From the NCBI GenBank assembly GCA_963817635.1, contig CAWFPR010000013.1, positions 62,001 to 126,000 of the forward strand: a stretch of 64,000 bases of DNA, read 5' to 3'. This document shows positions 37,039-45,441 of this stretch, piece after piece. The number at the start of each line of letters is the position of its first letter. Position 1 is the first letter of the stretch. Below the pieces are notes generated by a model, which saw nothing but the letters and a program-made list of their open reading frames with translations, was not told the origin of the DNA and searched no databases. The translations under genes were made by a program, and so were the position numbers. This DNA comes from CAWFPR01 sp963817635 (GTDB lineage Bacteria > Acidobacteriota > Vicinamibacteria > Vicinamibacterales > 2-12-FULL-66-21).

Positions 37039-37313
37039 GGGAATTCCTGCGCGCCGCCACGCCTGGCGCGCTCGGCACGCTTCAGGCGCTGATCACCGGC
37101 GTGGTGGTGGTCTTCTCGCTGCTCGTCGGCTTCTGCGTGCTCCTGAGCGTGCCGAAACTGCGGCCATCAGGCCGCCAGTCCAAAACCGTCCGCGGCCTCG
37201 ACGAACTCGTCGGCGTCCGCCAGACGTATCTCGCGCCCACCGCTCCGCGCGGGTGCGTCGATCAGCTCCACACACCGGAACTTCTCGAAGCGCGGGCCCG
37301 TAAAACCGCGTAG
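37035..37313 (+). CDS. Small single-pass membrane protein, unknown
   Basis: 92 residues, coupled to rpoZ (ATGA overlap). One hydrophobic segment (about 18-42, QALITGVVVVFSLLVGFCVL) suggests a single-pass protein. The C-terminal half is basic and without recognisable fold. An antisense frame ending at 37167 also reads like protein (GFTGPRFEKFRCVELIDA), so the 3' half could be non-coding on this strand. Function unknown. Confidence 0.45.
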   Translation: MREFLRAATPGALGTLQALITGVVVVFSLLVGFCVLLSVPKLRPSGRQSKTVRGLDELVGVRQTYLAPTAPRGCVDQLHTPELLEARARKTA

Positions 37314-37344
37314 GTGGGCCCTCGGGGCTCGTCGGGAGCCGACA

Positions 37345-37680
37345 ATGATCGAGCTGGCTGCGTTGGTCGCTCTGGCGATGGTGGCCTTGACCGTCTTCGC
37401 TGTAGCGATGGTCCTGCTCAAGGTGCTGCTCTGGACCGTCCTCTTCCCGCTGCGGCTCTTGCTCAAGGTCCTCCTGCTGCCGCTTCTGCTGCTCAAGGCC
37501 CTCGTCGCGGGACTCGTCATGCTCGTGGCCGCGCCGCTCGTCGTCATTGCCATGCTCGCGGGCGTTCTCGCCGTCGGCGCCGCCATTCTTGCCCCGCTGC
37601 TTCCCCTGCTCTTTGTCGCGTTCGTGGTGTGGTTCCTCGTGCGGGCCGGTACGAAAACAGCGGTCGTCACCCGGCCGTAA
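37345..37680 (+). CDS. Small hydrophobic membrane protein, unknown
   Basis: 111 residues, nearly all hydrophobic: three to four Leu/Val/Ala-rich helices (5-35, 38-60, 64-100) separated by single Lys or Arg residues (LLKVLLWTVLFPLRLLLKVL). A GGGAGCC stretch precedes the ATG. The C-terminus is FLVRAGTKTAVVTRP. No family is recognised; low sequence complexity warns that the coding call rests on length and an RBS. It is convergent with the acetyltransferase gene (14-bp overlap). Confidence 0.6.
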   Translation: MIELAALVALAMVALTVFAVAMVLLKVLLWTVLFPLRLLLKVLLLPLLLLKALVAGLVMLVAAPLVVIAMLAGVLAVGAAILAPLLPLLFVAFVVWFLVRAGTKTAVVTRP

Positions 37681-38476
37681 ACACGACAATGCGCGCCGCC
37701 TCGCGAAAGCCGAGGCGCCGCGCCAACGCCCGTGAGGGCGCATTGCTTTCCAGCGCGCCCCAGACGGGCGCCCGTCCGGCCTCGTACTGGTACATGTGGC
37801 GTATCAACGCCCGGGCCGCGCACGCGGCCAGCCCCCTCCCCCGATACGGCTCCAGCGTGGCAATCGACACATCCCACCAGGATTCCGTCTGCCACACCGG
37901 ATAACAGAACGACACCGGGCGCCCGTCGGCCCAGACGCCGGACATCACCACGCCGCCGGCTGTGGATACCGGCCGCACATCGGGGACCTCGCCCGGCACG
38001 AACCGCGAAACCGTGCGGCCCTCGAGCGCGTCGAGAAGTTCGCGTCGAAGCGCCTCCGGCACGTGGTCGAAACGGGGCGCTGTCAGGCGCGTGAACAGCC
38101 GGACGCCAGAGTCGTCCGATTCCCACGACCGGGTTCGAGGGGCGGCATGAATGATGGCGGGCCGCTCAATCCAGCCGAGCGCGCGCCTCACCTCCGACGC
38201 CTGTTCGGGCTGGCAGAGCACGTTGACGTCGCCGCCGAGTGACTGCACCGCGGCGCGGATGTCCTCGTCACTCGGCTCCCCGACGATCGACGCCAGCGCG
38301 GCATCCGGCACGACGGCGACGAATGGATCCTCGGCCGGATCCGATCCGGCGCGCGCGCGGACGATGGCCCGTCCCGACAGCAGCATGCCGCGGGTGTCCA
38401 CCCAGTGCGGCAAATCCGGCACGCGGACTAGCGCGCGCTCGACGAGGGTGCGAGAGGGGGACGTGTCGTCGACCAT
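37667..38476 (-). CDS. GNAT-family N-acetyltransferase with N-terminal extension
   Basis: 269 residues from the ATG at 38476. The C-terminal half (about 165-269) has GNAT signs: LEPYRGRGLAACAARALIRH (acetyl-CoA loop) and ALESNAPSRALARRLGFREA. The N-terminal 150 residues (VERALVRVPDLPHWVDTRGM; GEPSDEDIRAAVQSLGGDVN) do not match a domain I know and may be a second, degenerate GNAT fold. The gene starts inside the 3' end of gatA (49-bp overlap). Substrate unknown. Confidence 0.8.
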   Translation of the reverse strand: MVDDTSPSRTLVERALVRVPDLPHWVDTRGMLLSGRAIVRARAGSDPAEDPFVAVVPDAALASIVGEPSDEDIRAAVQSLGGDVNVLCQPEQASEVRRALGWIERPAIIHAAPRTRSWESDDSGVRLFTRLTAPRFDHVPEALRRELLDALEGRTVSRFVPGEVPDVRPVSTAGGVVMSGVWADGRPVSFCYPVWQTESWWDVSIATLEPYRGRGLAACAARALIRHMYQYEAGRAPVWGALESNAPSRALARRLGFREAARIVVFTAG

Positions 38477-39897
38477 GAGGTGGCGCGTTCGAAGGCGTCG
38501 GCTACGCGCAGCACGGTCCGGTCGTCCATCGCGCGACCGGTGAACTGAAGGCCGACGGGAAGCTGATCGCTGAAACCGCAGGGCACGCTGATCGACGGCA
38601 GGCCCGCAAGCCCCGCGCCGACCGTGAAGACGTCCGCGAGATACATCCGCAGCGGATCGGAGACGCGTTCCCCGATCGGAAACGCGACGGTTGGGCTCGT
38701 CGGCATGGCGATCACGTCCACGGTCTCGAAGGCCGTGTCGTGATCGCGCCCAATCAGGGCGCGCACCTGCTGTGCCCTGGCGTAGTAGGCGTCGTAGTAC
38801 CCCGCGCTGAGCACATAGGTTCCGAGCAGGATTCGACGTTTGACTTCGGCACCGAAGCCTTCGCCTCGCGTCCGTTCGTACATCTCGGTGAGCGACGCGG
38901 CGTGCGCAGTCCGATACCCGAAGCGGACGCCGTCGTAGCGTGCTAGGTTCGCGCTCGCTTCCGCGGTCGCGACGATGTAGTAGACCGCCACGGCGTGGGT
39001 GAAGTGCGGCAGGGCGACCTCCACGAGCACGGCGCCGCGCTCGCGGCACGCGTCGAGCGCGGCCTCGAAGGCGTCGCGCACGCCCTGCTCCGTGCCCTCG
39101 GCCACCAGCGCGCGCGGAACACCAATGCGGACGCCCCGCAGGTCGCCGTCGAGTCGTGACGTGAAGGACTCGGTCTCGACGCCCGCGGTGGTCGCGTCCA
39201 GCGGATCCGGTCCGGCCAGCACCTCCATCACCACGGCGGCATCGGCGACGCTCGTCGTCAACGGTCCGACCTGGTCGATCGAGGACGCGAACGCGAGCAG
39301 TCCGTAGCGCGATAGCCGTCCGTACGACGGCCGGAACCCGACGATGCCGCAGAGCGAAGCGGGCTGCCTGACGGAGCCGCCCGTGTCCGAGCCGAGAGCG
39401 AAGGGCACGGCCCTGGCGGCGACCGCCGCCGCGGACCCGCCGCTCGATCCACCCGGTGTGCGGTCCAGGCACCAGGGATTGCGGGTCGCCCCGAAGGCGG
39501 AGTTCTCCGTCGACGATCCCATGGCGAACTCGTCGCAGTTCGTCTTGCCGACGACGACGGCACCGGCGTGCTCGAGCCGGGCGACGACCGTCGCATCATA
39601 AGGGGGCCGGTACGACGCGAGCATGCGCGATCCCGCAGTCGTCGTCACATCGCGCGTGCAGAGGTTGTCCTTGATCGCGACCGGCACACCGGCGAGCGGC
39701 AGCGACGTCCTGTCACGGCGTCGGTCGACGTCGGCGGCCCGCGCCAGAGCTCGATCGGCCGTCAGGGTCACGAAAGCGTGGAGCGCCGGCTCGAGCGCGT
39801 CGATTCGCGCCAGTGCTTCCCGGCAGACCTCGACGGCAGAGACCTGGCCCGCCGCTACCGCGTCGCGCACGCTCCGTACACCCTCGGCGAGATCCAT
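38428..39897 (-). CDS. gatA: Asp/Glu-tRNA amidotransferase subunit A
   Basis: 489 residues. The amidase signature carries the Lys-Ser-Ser triad: AIKDNLCTRDVTTTAGS (Lys), TPGGSSGGSAAAVAAR and GSDTGGSVRQPASLCG. GKTNCDEFAMGSSTENSAFG is typical of GatA. It releases ammonia from glutamine to amidate Glu-tRNA-Gln and Asp-tRNA-Asn together with GatB and GatC. The ATG overlaps the gatC stop (TGATG). gatB is not in the window. Confidence 0.96.
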   Translation of the reverse strand: MDLAEGVRSVRDAVAAGQVSAVEVCREALARIDALEPALHAFVTLTADRALARAADVDRRRDRTSLPLAGVPVAIKDNLCTRDVTTTAGSRMLASYRPPYDATVVARLEHAGAVVVGKTNCDEFAMGSSTENSAFGATRNPWCLDRTPGGSSGGSAAAVAARAVPFALGSDTGGSVRQPASLCGIVGFRPSYGRLSRYGLLAFASSIDQVGPLTTSVADAAVVMEVLAGPDPLDATTAGVETESFTSRLDGDLRGVRIGVPRALVAEGTEQGVRDAFEAALDACRERGAVLVEVALPHFTHAVAVYYIVATAEASANLARYDGVRFGYRTAHAASLTEMYERTRGEGFGAEVKRRILLGTYVLSAGYYDAYYARAQQVRALIGRDHDTAFETVDVIAMPTSPTVAFPIGERVSDPLRMYLADVFTVGAGLAGLPSISVPCGFSDQLPVGLQFTGRAMDDRTVLRVADAFERATSWSTTRPPLAPSSSAR

Positions 39898-40188
39898 CAC
39901 CCGAGCACCCGTGGTACCTTGAAGAGGCCGGTGAGCTTGTCCGCAAGAGGCGCCGCGTCCAGCACCTCCTGGCGGTCGAGCGACGGCGTGACGACGTCGG
40001 GCCGCAGCGGTGTGGCGGCGTCCGGTACGGCGGGCGCGGGCAGCCCGGCCGGGTCGACCCGGGACACCTGCCGGGCGTAGTCCACGATGGCGCCGAGCTG
40101 ACGCGCGAAGAGCGCGTGCTGGTCGGTCGTGAGAATCCAGGCGGGCGAGCCGCGCGAGTCCGTCGATTTGCTCGCGTGAGAACGTCAT
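39897..40188 (-). CDS. gatC: Asp/Glu-tRNA amidotransferase subunit C (frameshifted)
   Basis: About 96 residues. The ATG at 40188 starts MTFSREQIDGLARLARL, the GatC helix. The frame breaks at about 40134: a GATC read as GATTC (or an extra T after GAT) restores DLTTDQHALFARQLGAIVDY and then ARQVSRVDPAGLPAP, which is the conserved GatC core, ending LFKVPRVLG. GatC is the small scaffold that links GatA and GatB. Confidence 0.88.
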
Positions 40189-40257
40189 CGCGCGATGGTA
40201 CCACGCACCGCGGACCGGGGCTCCGTTCGGTCACGGCGTTTGACGAGGAGCGAGGAC

Positions 40258-41100
40258 ATGGCTTACAGGCCCGCGGCGGTGGCCGGCACGTGGTACCCGG
40301 GAAGCGCGGGCGCCTTGACCCGGGAGGTCGATGCGTACCTCGACGCCTCCGCGCCGGGACCGCGAGGCCGGGTGTGCGCCGTGATTGCGCCGCACGCCGG
40401 CCTGATGTTCTCCGGCCCGGTAGGTGCGCACGCGTACAAGGCGGTGGCTGGGGGCAGCTACGACGTCGCCGTGCTGGTGGGCCCCTCGCATCATCTGGGA
40501 TTCGATGGCGTGGCGCTGTGGCCCGACGGGGCCTTCGACACGCCGCTCGGCGCGGCGCCGATCGATGAAACAGGGGCGCGGGCGCTTGCCGCGTTCGACG
40601 TCGTCCAGACGCTGCCGCAGGCGCACCGCCGCGAACATTCCCTCGAGATGCAGCTGCCTTTCCTCCGCCGGGTCCTTCCCGACGTGCCGATCGTCCCGCT
40701 CCTCATCGGGTATCAGACCCGCGGCACGATCGAGGCGCTCGCCGCCGCGCTCGGGTCGGCGTTCCGGGACCGCCGGGCGCTCCTGGTGGCGAGCACGGAT
40801 CTGTCGCACTACTTCGATGCGGAAACTGCCCGGACACTGGACGGACGGGTCGCCGACCGCGTCGCCGCGTTCGACCCGGCCGGCCTGCTCGATCTGTTCG
40901 AACAGTATCCGGAAGGTGAACGTGGCCGCTACGTGGCGTGTGGCGGTGGCGCCGCCATCGCGGTGATGATGGCGGCCCGCACGCTCGGCGCGCGCGACGC
41001 GCGTGTACCTGAGTACGCGCATTCGGGTGAGGTGTCGGGGGACTATGACGGCGTCGTGGGTTATCTTGCGGCGGCCCTTGGAGTGTTCGATGCTGAATGA
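40258..41100 (+). CDS. AmmeMemoRadiSam system protein B (Memo family)
   Basis: 280 residues from the ATG at 40258 (RBS GAGGAGCGAGG). It has the Memo/extradiol-dioxygenase-like fold with VAGTWYPGSAGAL, VCAVIAPHAGLMFSGPVG, VGPSHHLGFDGVALW, REHSLEMQLPFLRRVLP and VASTDLSHYFD. Proteins A, B and a radical SAM protein form the AmmeMemoRadiSam set, whose chemistry is unknown. The protein A gene follows with overlap; the radical SAM partner is not in the window. Confidence 0.92.
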   Translation: MAYRPAAVAGTWYPGSAGALTREVDAYLDASAPGPRGRVCAVIAPHAGLMFSGPVGAHAYKAVAGGSYDVAVLVGPSHHLGFDGVALWPDGAFDTPLGAAPIDETGARALAAFDVVQTLPQAHRREHSLEMQLPFLRRVLPDVPIVPLLIGYQTRGTIEALAAALGSAFRDRRALLVASTDLSHYFDAETARTLDGRVADRVAAFDPAGLLDLFEQYPEGERGRYVACGGGAAIAVMMAARTLGARDARVPEYAHSGEVSGDYDGVVGYLAAALGVFDAE

Positions 41101-41626
41101 TGTCCAGAGGCGCGCCCTCCTGGTCCTGGCGCGTGCCTCCGTCGTCGCGGAGGTGACCCATCAGCCGCCGGAGCCGATTCGACTCGACGTGACGCTGCCC
41201 GACGCCTCCGGCGTCTTCGTGACGCTGAAGCATCGCGGCCAGCTGCGCGGGTGCCTCGGCACACTCGAGTGCCGGCAGGGACTGGCGGAAGAAGTGGCCA
41301 GGTGCGCGGCCGACGCCGCGTCCGAGGATCCGCGATTTCCGCCGGTGGCCGAAGAGGAGCTGCCGGAAATCCACGTCGAAGTATCGCTGCTCGGCCCCCT
41401 GGAGGAGATCGCACCCGATCCGGCGCTGGTCGTCGTCGGCCGGCACGGCCTCGTGGCCGAGCAGGGGCACCGTCGCGGGCTGCTGCTGCCGCAGGTCGCG
41501 GTCGAATGGGACTGGACGGCCGAACAGTTCCTCCGCCAGACGTGCGTCAAGGCCGGTCTGCCGGCCGACGCCTGGCGAAAGGGCGCGCGGATTTACCGGT
41601 TCGAGGCCGAGGTGATCGGCGAGTAG
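41090..41626 (+). CDS. AmmeMemoRadiSam system protein A (AMMECR1 domain)
   Basis: 178 residues; its ATG lies inside the end of protein B (11-bp overlap). The AMMECR1 hallmark is GVFVTLKHRGQLRGCLGTLE (a conserved LRGC motif), followed by ARCAADAASEDPRFPPVAEE and LLLPQVAVEWDWTAEQFLRQ, the CxKAGL segment reading CVKAGLPADAW. Human AMMECR1 has the same core. No enzymatic role is proven. It is followed immediately by nfo with no gap. Confidence 0.92.
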   Translation: MLNDVQRRALLVLARASVVAEVTHQPPEPIRLDVTLPDASGVFVTLKHRGQLRGCLGTLECRQGLAEEVARCAADAASEDPRFPPVAEEELPEIHVEVSLLGPLEEIAPDPALVVVGRHGLVAEQGHRRGLLLPQVAVEWDWTAEQFLRQTCVKAGLPADAWRKGARIYRFEAEVIGE

Positions 41627-42508
41627 ATGCCGCGCTTGGGGGCTCACCTGTCGATTGCCGGCGGACTGCCGCGCGCGGTCGACCGGGCGCGGGCGTCGCG
41701 TTGTGAGGCGATGCAGATCTTCACGAAATCGGTGGGGCAGTGGCGCGCGCGTACGTTGCCCGATGAGGAAATCGCCAGGTTCCGCCGGCTGGTCGACGAG
41801 ACGGGCATTCAACCGGTCGTCGCGCACAACAGTTACCTGATCAACCTCGCCGCCGCGTCGCCGGCCCTGCGCGCGCGGTCGATTGACGCGCTGACTGAGG
41901 AACTCGACCGGGCCGAGGCGCTCGGCCTGGCGGGTCTCGTCATGCACCCCGGTTCGCACACGACAGGGACGGAGGCCGGGGGGCTGCGACTGATCGCCGA
42001 CGGCCTCGCGCGGATTCTCCGTGCCCGCCCGCGAGCGACGACCCGCATTCTCCTGGAACACACCGCCGGGCAGGGCACCAACCTTGGGCACCGCTTCGAA
42101 CACCTGGCCAGCGTGATCGACCGTCTCGACGGCTCGCCGCGAGTCGGGATCTGTCTCGACACATGCCACCTGCTGGCCGCCGGCTACGACGTGTCGTCTG
42201 CCGCAGGCTATCGCCGGACGTTCGACGAGTTCGATCGCCTCGTCGGTCTCGATCGGCTGGCGGTGTTCCATCTGAACGACTCGAAGAAGCCGTGCGGCAG
42301 CCGAGTCGACCGGCACGAGCACATCGGCAAGGGGTGCCTCGGGCTCGAACCGTTCCGGATGCTGCTCAACGACGCGCGATTCGATCGGCTGCCGATGCTG
42401 CTCGAGACGCCGAAGCTCGACAGGGTCCAGAGCGGGCGCCTCAGCGACCGCGATCCGTGGGATGCCCGCAACCTGCGGACGCTCCGCAGCCTCATGCGAA
42501 GGGTATAG
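41627..42508 (+). CDS. nfo: Deoxyribonuclease IV (AP endonuclease, Nfo)
   Basis: 293 residues. Zn-coordinating motifs of EndoIV: GAHLSIAGGLPRAVDRA, VVAHNSYLINLAA, VMHPGSHT, LLEHTAGQGTNLGHRFEHLA, GICLDTCHLLAAGYD, VFHLNDSKKPCGSRVDRHEH and IGKGCLGLEPFRML, then MLLETPK. It cleaves abasic sites in base-excision repair. The ATG lies directly after the protein A stop, so it is probably co-transcribed with the AmmeMemoRadiSam genes. Confidence 0.96.
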   Translation: MPRLGAHLSIAGGLPRAVDRARASRCEAMQIFTKSVGQWRARTLPDEEIARFRRLVDETGIQPVVAHNSYLINLAAASPALRARSIDALTEELDRAEALGLAGLVMHPGSHTTGTEAGGLRLIADGLARILRARPRATTRILLEHTAGQGTNLGHRFEHLASVIDRLDGSPRVGICLDTCHLLAAGYDVSSAAGYRRTFDEFDRLVGLDRLAVFHLNDSKKPCGSRVDRHEHIGKGCLGLEPFRMLLNDARFDRLPMLLETPKLDRVQSGRLSDRDPWDARNLRTLRSLMRRV

Positions 42509-42516
42509 TAGGCATC

Positions 42517-43395
42517 ATGCGCAAATTCCCTCTTCTCGTGCTGACCGCGCTGGCGCTGGTGGCTGCGCCCCACCGCGCCGACGCCTGGGGCTTCGAGGTG
42601 CACAAATACATCATGGACCGGGCGATTCCGCTGCTGCCCGCGGAGATTCGTCCGTTCTTCGACAAGTACAAGGTGTCGATCGTGGAGCACGCGGTCGATC
42701 CGGATCTCTGGCGCACGGCGGGCTGGCTGGAAGAGCCGCCCCGCCACTTCGTGGACATGGATGCGTACGGCGCGTTCCCATTCAAGGAGCTGCCGCACGA
42801 CTACGATCAGGCGGTCGCGCGCTACGGCAAGGACTTCGTGGAGAAGAACGGAACGCTGCCATGGCGCACCGAGGAAATCTACAAGAAGCTGGTCGAGGCG
42901 TTCACGCAGAAGGCCGGCTACGCGCGCGACAACATCAAGTTCTTCTCGTCGATCATCTCGCACTACACCGCCGATGCGCACGTGCCGTTCCATGCCGCAC
43001 TCAACTACGATGGCCAGCTCTCCGGGCAGTGGGGGATTCACTCGCGGTTCGAAAGCGAGCTGTTCGATCGCTACAGAAGCACGCTGCACGTCGCGCCGAC
43101 AGCGATCGTGCCGATCGCGAACCCGCGAGAGTTCATCTTCGACACTCTGACGGCGAGCTTTACGTTCGTGCAGCCGATCCTCGACGCCGACAAGACCGCG
43201 GTGGCTGGGCGCGATGTCTACGACGATCAGTACTTCACGCTGTTTTTCGGAAAGACCCGGCCGATTCTCGAGAAGCGGCTGTCGGACGCCATCACGGACG
43301 TGGCGTCGATGATCACGGCCGCCTGGGTCGAGGCGGGTCGTCCGGCCGTGCCGCTCGACGCCCCGCGCGTCCCGCGCAAGGTCAGGAAGCAGTAG
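42517..43395 (+). CDS. Exported zinc-dependent S1/P1 nuclease / phospholipase C-like protein
   Basis: 292 residues from the ATG at 42517. The signal peptide is cleaved before WGFEVHKYIMDRA: a mature N-terminal Trp followed by a spaced His is the first zinc ligand set of the P1 nuclease/phospholipase C superfamily. HAVDPDLWR, RHFVDMDAYG and SSIISHYTADAHVPFHAALN supply the other His/Asp ligands. Substrate is ambiguous between nucleic acid 3'-nucleotides and phospholipids. It is convergent with mgtC and overlaps its end by 14 bp. Confidence 0.85.
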   Translation: MRKFPLLVLTALALVAAPHRADAWGFEVHKYIMDRAIPLLPAEIRPFFDKYKVSIVEHAVDPDLWRTAGWLEEPPRHFVDMDAYGAFPFKELPHDYDQAVARYGKDFVEKNGTLPWRTEEIYKKLVEAFTQKAGYARDNIKFFSSIISHYTADAHVPFHAALNYDGQLSGQWGIHSRFESELFDRYRSTLHVAPTAIVPIANPREFIFDTLTASFTFVQPILDADKTAVAGRDVYDDQYFTLFFGKTRPILEKRLSDAITDVASMITAAWVEAGRPAVPLDAPRVPRKVRKQ

Positions 43396-43850
43396 GGCCG
43401 TTGCCTCGGGGGAGCGACGCCAGACGCCGCTCGATGATTCGCTCCAGCGGAGCCAGCACCAGCAACACGACGAGCGTGACGGCCGACGCGATCAGCGCGA
43501 GATGATACCGGCCGCCGCCCGGCGGCGACGCCGACGGCGGCATTCACCCACACCGTCGCCGCCGTCGTCAGACCCTGCACCCCGCCACGTGTACGCATGA
43601 TGGCGCCCGCGCCGAGGAAGCCGACGCCGGTGACAATCTGCGACGCGATGCGTGAGGGATCCGCGCCGGTTCCCACCGCCATCTCGATCGACATCATCGT
43701 GAAGACGGCGGCTCCGACCGCGATCAGGATGTTGGTCCGCAGGCCTGCGCTCTTCTGCCGCACTTCCCGTTCGAGGCCGAAGATTGCCCCAAGGACCGCG
43801 GCAAGGATGAGCCGCCGCGCGATCTCGATATTGCTGAGCGCTGCAATCAT
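43382..43850 (-). CDS. MgtC/SapB family membrane protein (frameshifted)
   Basis: About 155 residues, four or five transmembrane helices. Conserved MgtC features are RLILAAVLGAIFGLEREVRQ, KSAGLRTNILIAVGAAVFTM, SRIASQIVTGVGFLGAGAIM and GVQGLTTAATVWVNAAVGVA. The frame breaks at 43517: omitting one C gives AAGGGRYHLALIASAVTLVVL and a final LERIIERRLASLPRG. MgtC-type proteins modulate Mg homeostasis or F-type ATPase. Confidence 0.9.
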
Positions 43851-43913
43851 GGCCGTGGCACCTCACTTGCACCGATGAGCCCGGCGCCACATCGGCGGAG
43901 GGAGGGATATCGC

Positions 43914-44057
43914 ATGCTCTGGACGATCGTGCTCATTCTGCTGATTCTGTGGGTGCTCGGCTTCGCCCTGCACGTCGCCGGCGGGTTGATTCACCTGCTC
44001 CTCGTCGTCGCTCTCGTGGTGTTCGTCTTGCGCCTGTTCACGGGCAGCCGGGTCTGA
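43914..44057 (+). CDS. Small membrane protein of the lmo0937 type
   Basis: 47 residues: MLWTIVLILLILWVLGFALH followed by VAGGLIHLLLVVALVVFVLR, two hydrophobic segments joined by a Gly-His turn, ending LFTGSRV. This is the widespread lmo0937-family mini-protein pattern. RBS GGAGGGAGGG precedes the ATG. It ends 5 bp before the convergent exported gene. Function unknown; homologues are often stress-induced. Confidence 0.8.
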   Translation: MLWTIVLILLILWVLGFALHVAGGLIHLLLVVALVVFVLRLFTGSRV

Positions 44058-44061
44058 CAGC

Positions 44062-44634
44062 CTACGGAACGACGACCAGGCGCGTGCGGTCGAGGGGGAT
44101 GTCGATACCGGCACTCCACGTCACTCGATCGCCGTCGCGCGCCCGTACGTCGTAGCGGCCGGCCGGCACGACGAAAAGCGCGTAGGCGCCTCCCGCCAGC
44201 CGTTGCGTCACCTCGCTGGCGCGATCTGCGGCCTTGAACAACGCGACGTCAGGTCCCCGTGTGCGATCGGCCCGGGCGCGCACCTGCAGCGCTCCGAAAC
44301 CCGATTCGAAGTTGATGACCTCGAGGTGGTGGCCCTCCTCGTCCGGATAGGCCATCACGACGAGCCGTTCTGCCCAGCGGATCGCCACGACGCGACCGTC
44401 CCGTTCGCGGACGGCCTGCACGTCGTAGATACCCGGCTCAACGGGAATCTCGGTCCTCTCGGCTGGCCGCGTGAGCTGCGCGACGGGATGTTGCCTGTCG
44501 CCTGCCTGGTGGACGGTGATACGCGTTTCGTTCGTCACTTCCCGTGGGCCCGCGAAGGCTCGTACTTCGAGCAGGACGACGTCTCCTGCCGGGACGACGA
44601 CCAGGACGAGCGCCGCCAGGCACAGTCGGAGCAT
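44062..44634 (-). CDS. Exported protein of unknown function
   Basis: 190 residues from the ATG at 44634. A signal peptide (MLRLCLAALVLVVVPAGDV) precedes two similar beta-rich segments. Each has a pattern of the type PVEPGIYDVQAVRERDGRVV or VPAGRYDVRARDGDRVTWSA, suggesting two related beta-sandwich/PEGA-like repeats at about residues 50-110 and 130-190. No family is recognised. It lies between the divergent Mit_KHE1-like gene and the small membrane protein. Confidence 0.7.
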   Translation of the reverse strand: MLRLCLAALVLVVVPAGDVVLLEVRAFAGPREVTNETRITVHQAGDRQHPVAQLTRPAERTEIPVEPGIYDVQAVRERDGRVVAIRWAERLVVMAYPDEEGHHLEVINFESGFGALQVRARADRTRGPDVALFKAADRASEVTQRLAGGAYALFVVPAGRYDVRARDGDRVTWSAGIDIPLDRTRLVVVP

Positions 44635-44754
44635 GGGGCATGTTACCGCCGGGCGGGTGACGGATGCCATCGATCGTTTGCCATCCCGATCGCGTGTGTC
44701 GCGGATTCGCCCGGACCGCCCTCGACGGCGGGATGCTATCGTAGTCGGAGTCTC

Positions 44755-45441
44755 ATGGACGTCTTCCTCGTTCCGGTCACCGCCGATCGCTACGAGCTCT
44801 ACTGCGAGGTGCCCGACGAGCCGCCCGACGTGGACGCGGAGCCGCCGGCCGGCATCTTCCGCCGGCTGAAGCGCCGTTTCTCGCTGCTGCTCGCCGAGGC
44901 AGAGCGCGAGCGGCGCCATGAGAGGGCGGTCCCTGACGACTCCCGCTGGCTGTCCCGCGTGCGCGCGCGAGTGATGCGACGGGTCGCCGAGGCGGTGGCG
45001 GAGCAGCGCCTGCTGTGGCACCTCCGGCGCCAGTCCGCCGCGACGCTGTTCTTCCCCGACGACGTCGGCGAGCCGACCGCCGTCGCTCTCGTGCGCCGTC
45101 AGCTTGGACGGGATTTCGATCGTCATCGGAACTGGCTCGCTTTTCACTCCCTCGCCTTCGTGGCGTCCGGCGTCTTCTTCTTCGTGCCGGGCCCGAACAT
45201 CGTCGCCTACTACTTCGCGTTCCGCATCGTCGGGCACTACCTGTCGCTCCACGGCGCGAAACACGGTCTTCGGACCGTATCGTGGACCTACGAAGCCAGT
45301 GCGCCGCTGGCGGCGCTCCGCCACGCGATCGCGCTCGGGCCCGATGCGCGAAGGAAGCGCGTGCAGGAGCTGGCCGGCGAGCTCCGGCTGGAACATCTTC
45401 CCCGCTTCGTCGAACGCACCGCGGTATACTTCGGCTCTTGA
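44755..45441 (+). CDS. Membrane protein related to mitochondrial K+-H+ exchange-related proteins (PF10173-like)
   Basis: 228 residues. MDVFLVPVTADRYELYCEVP and the central pair NWLAFHSLAFVASGVFFFVP-GPNIVAYYFAFRIVGHYLS resemble the Mit_KHE1 family: one hydrophobic hairpin (about 140-180) in an otherwise soluble, Arg-rich chain. The eukaryotic relatives are linked to mitochondrial K+/H+ exchange; the bacterial role is undefined. The stop overlaps the TTG start of lpxD, so it is probably the operon partner of lpxD. Confidence 0.7.
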   Translation: MDVFLVPVTADRYELYCEVPDEPPDVDAEPPAGIFRRLKRRFSLLLAEAERERRHERAVPDDSRWLSRVRARVMRRVAEAVAEQRLLWHLRRQSAATLFFPDDVGEPTAVALVRRQLGRDFDRHRNWLAFHSLAFVASGVFFFVPGPNIVAYYFAFRIVGHYLSLHGAKHGLRTVSWTYEASAPLAALRHAIALGPDARRKRVQELAGELRLEHLPRFVERTAVYFGS

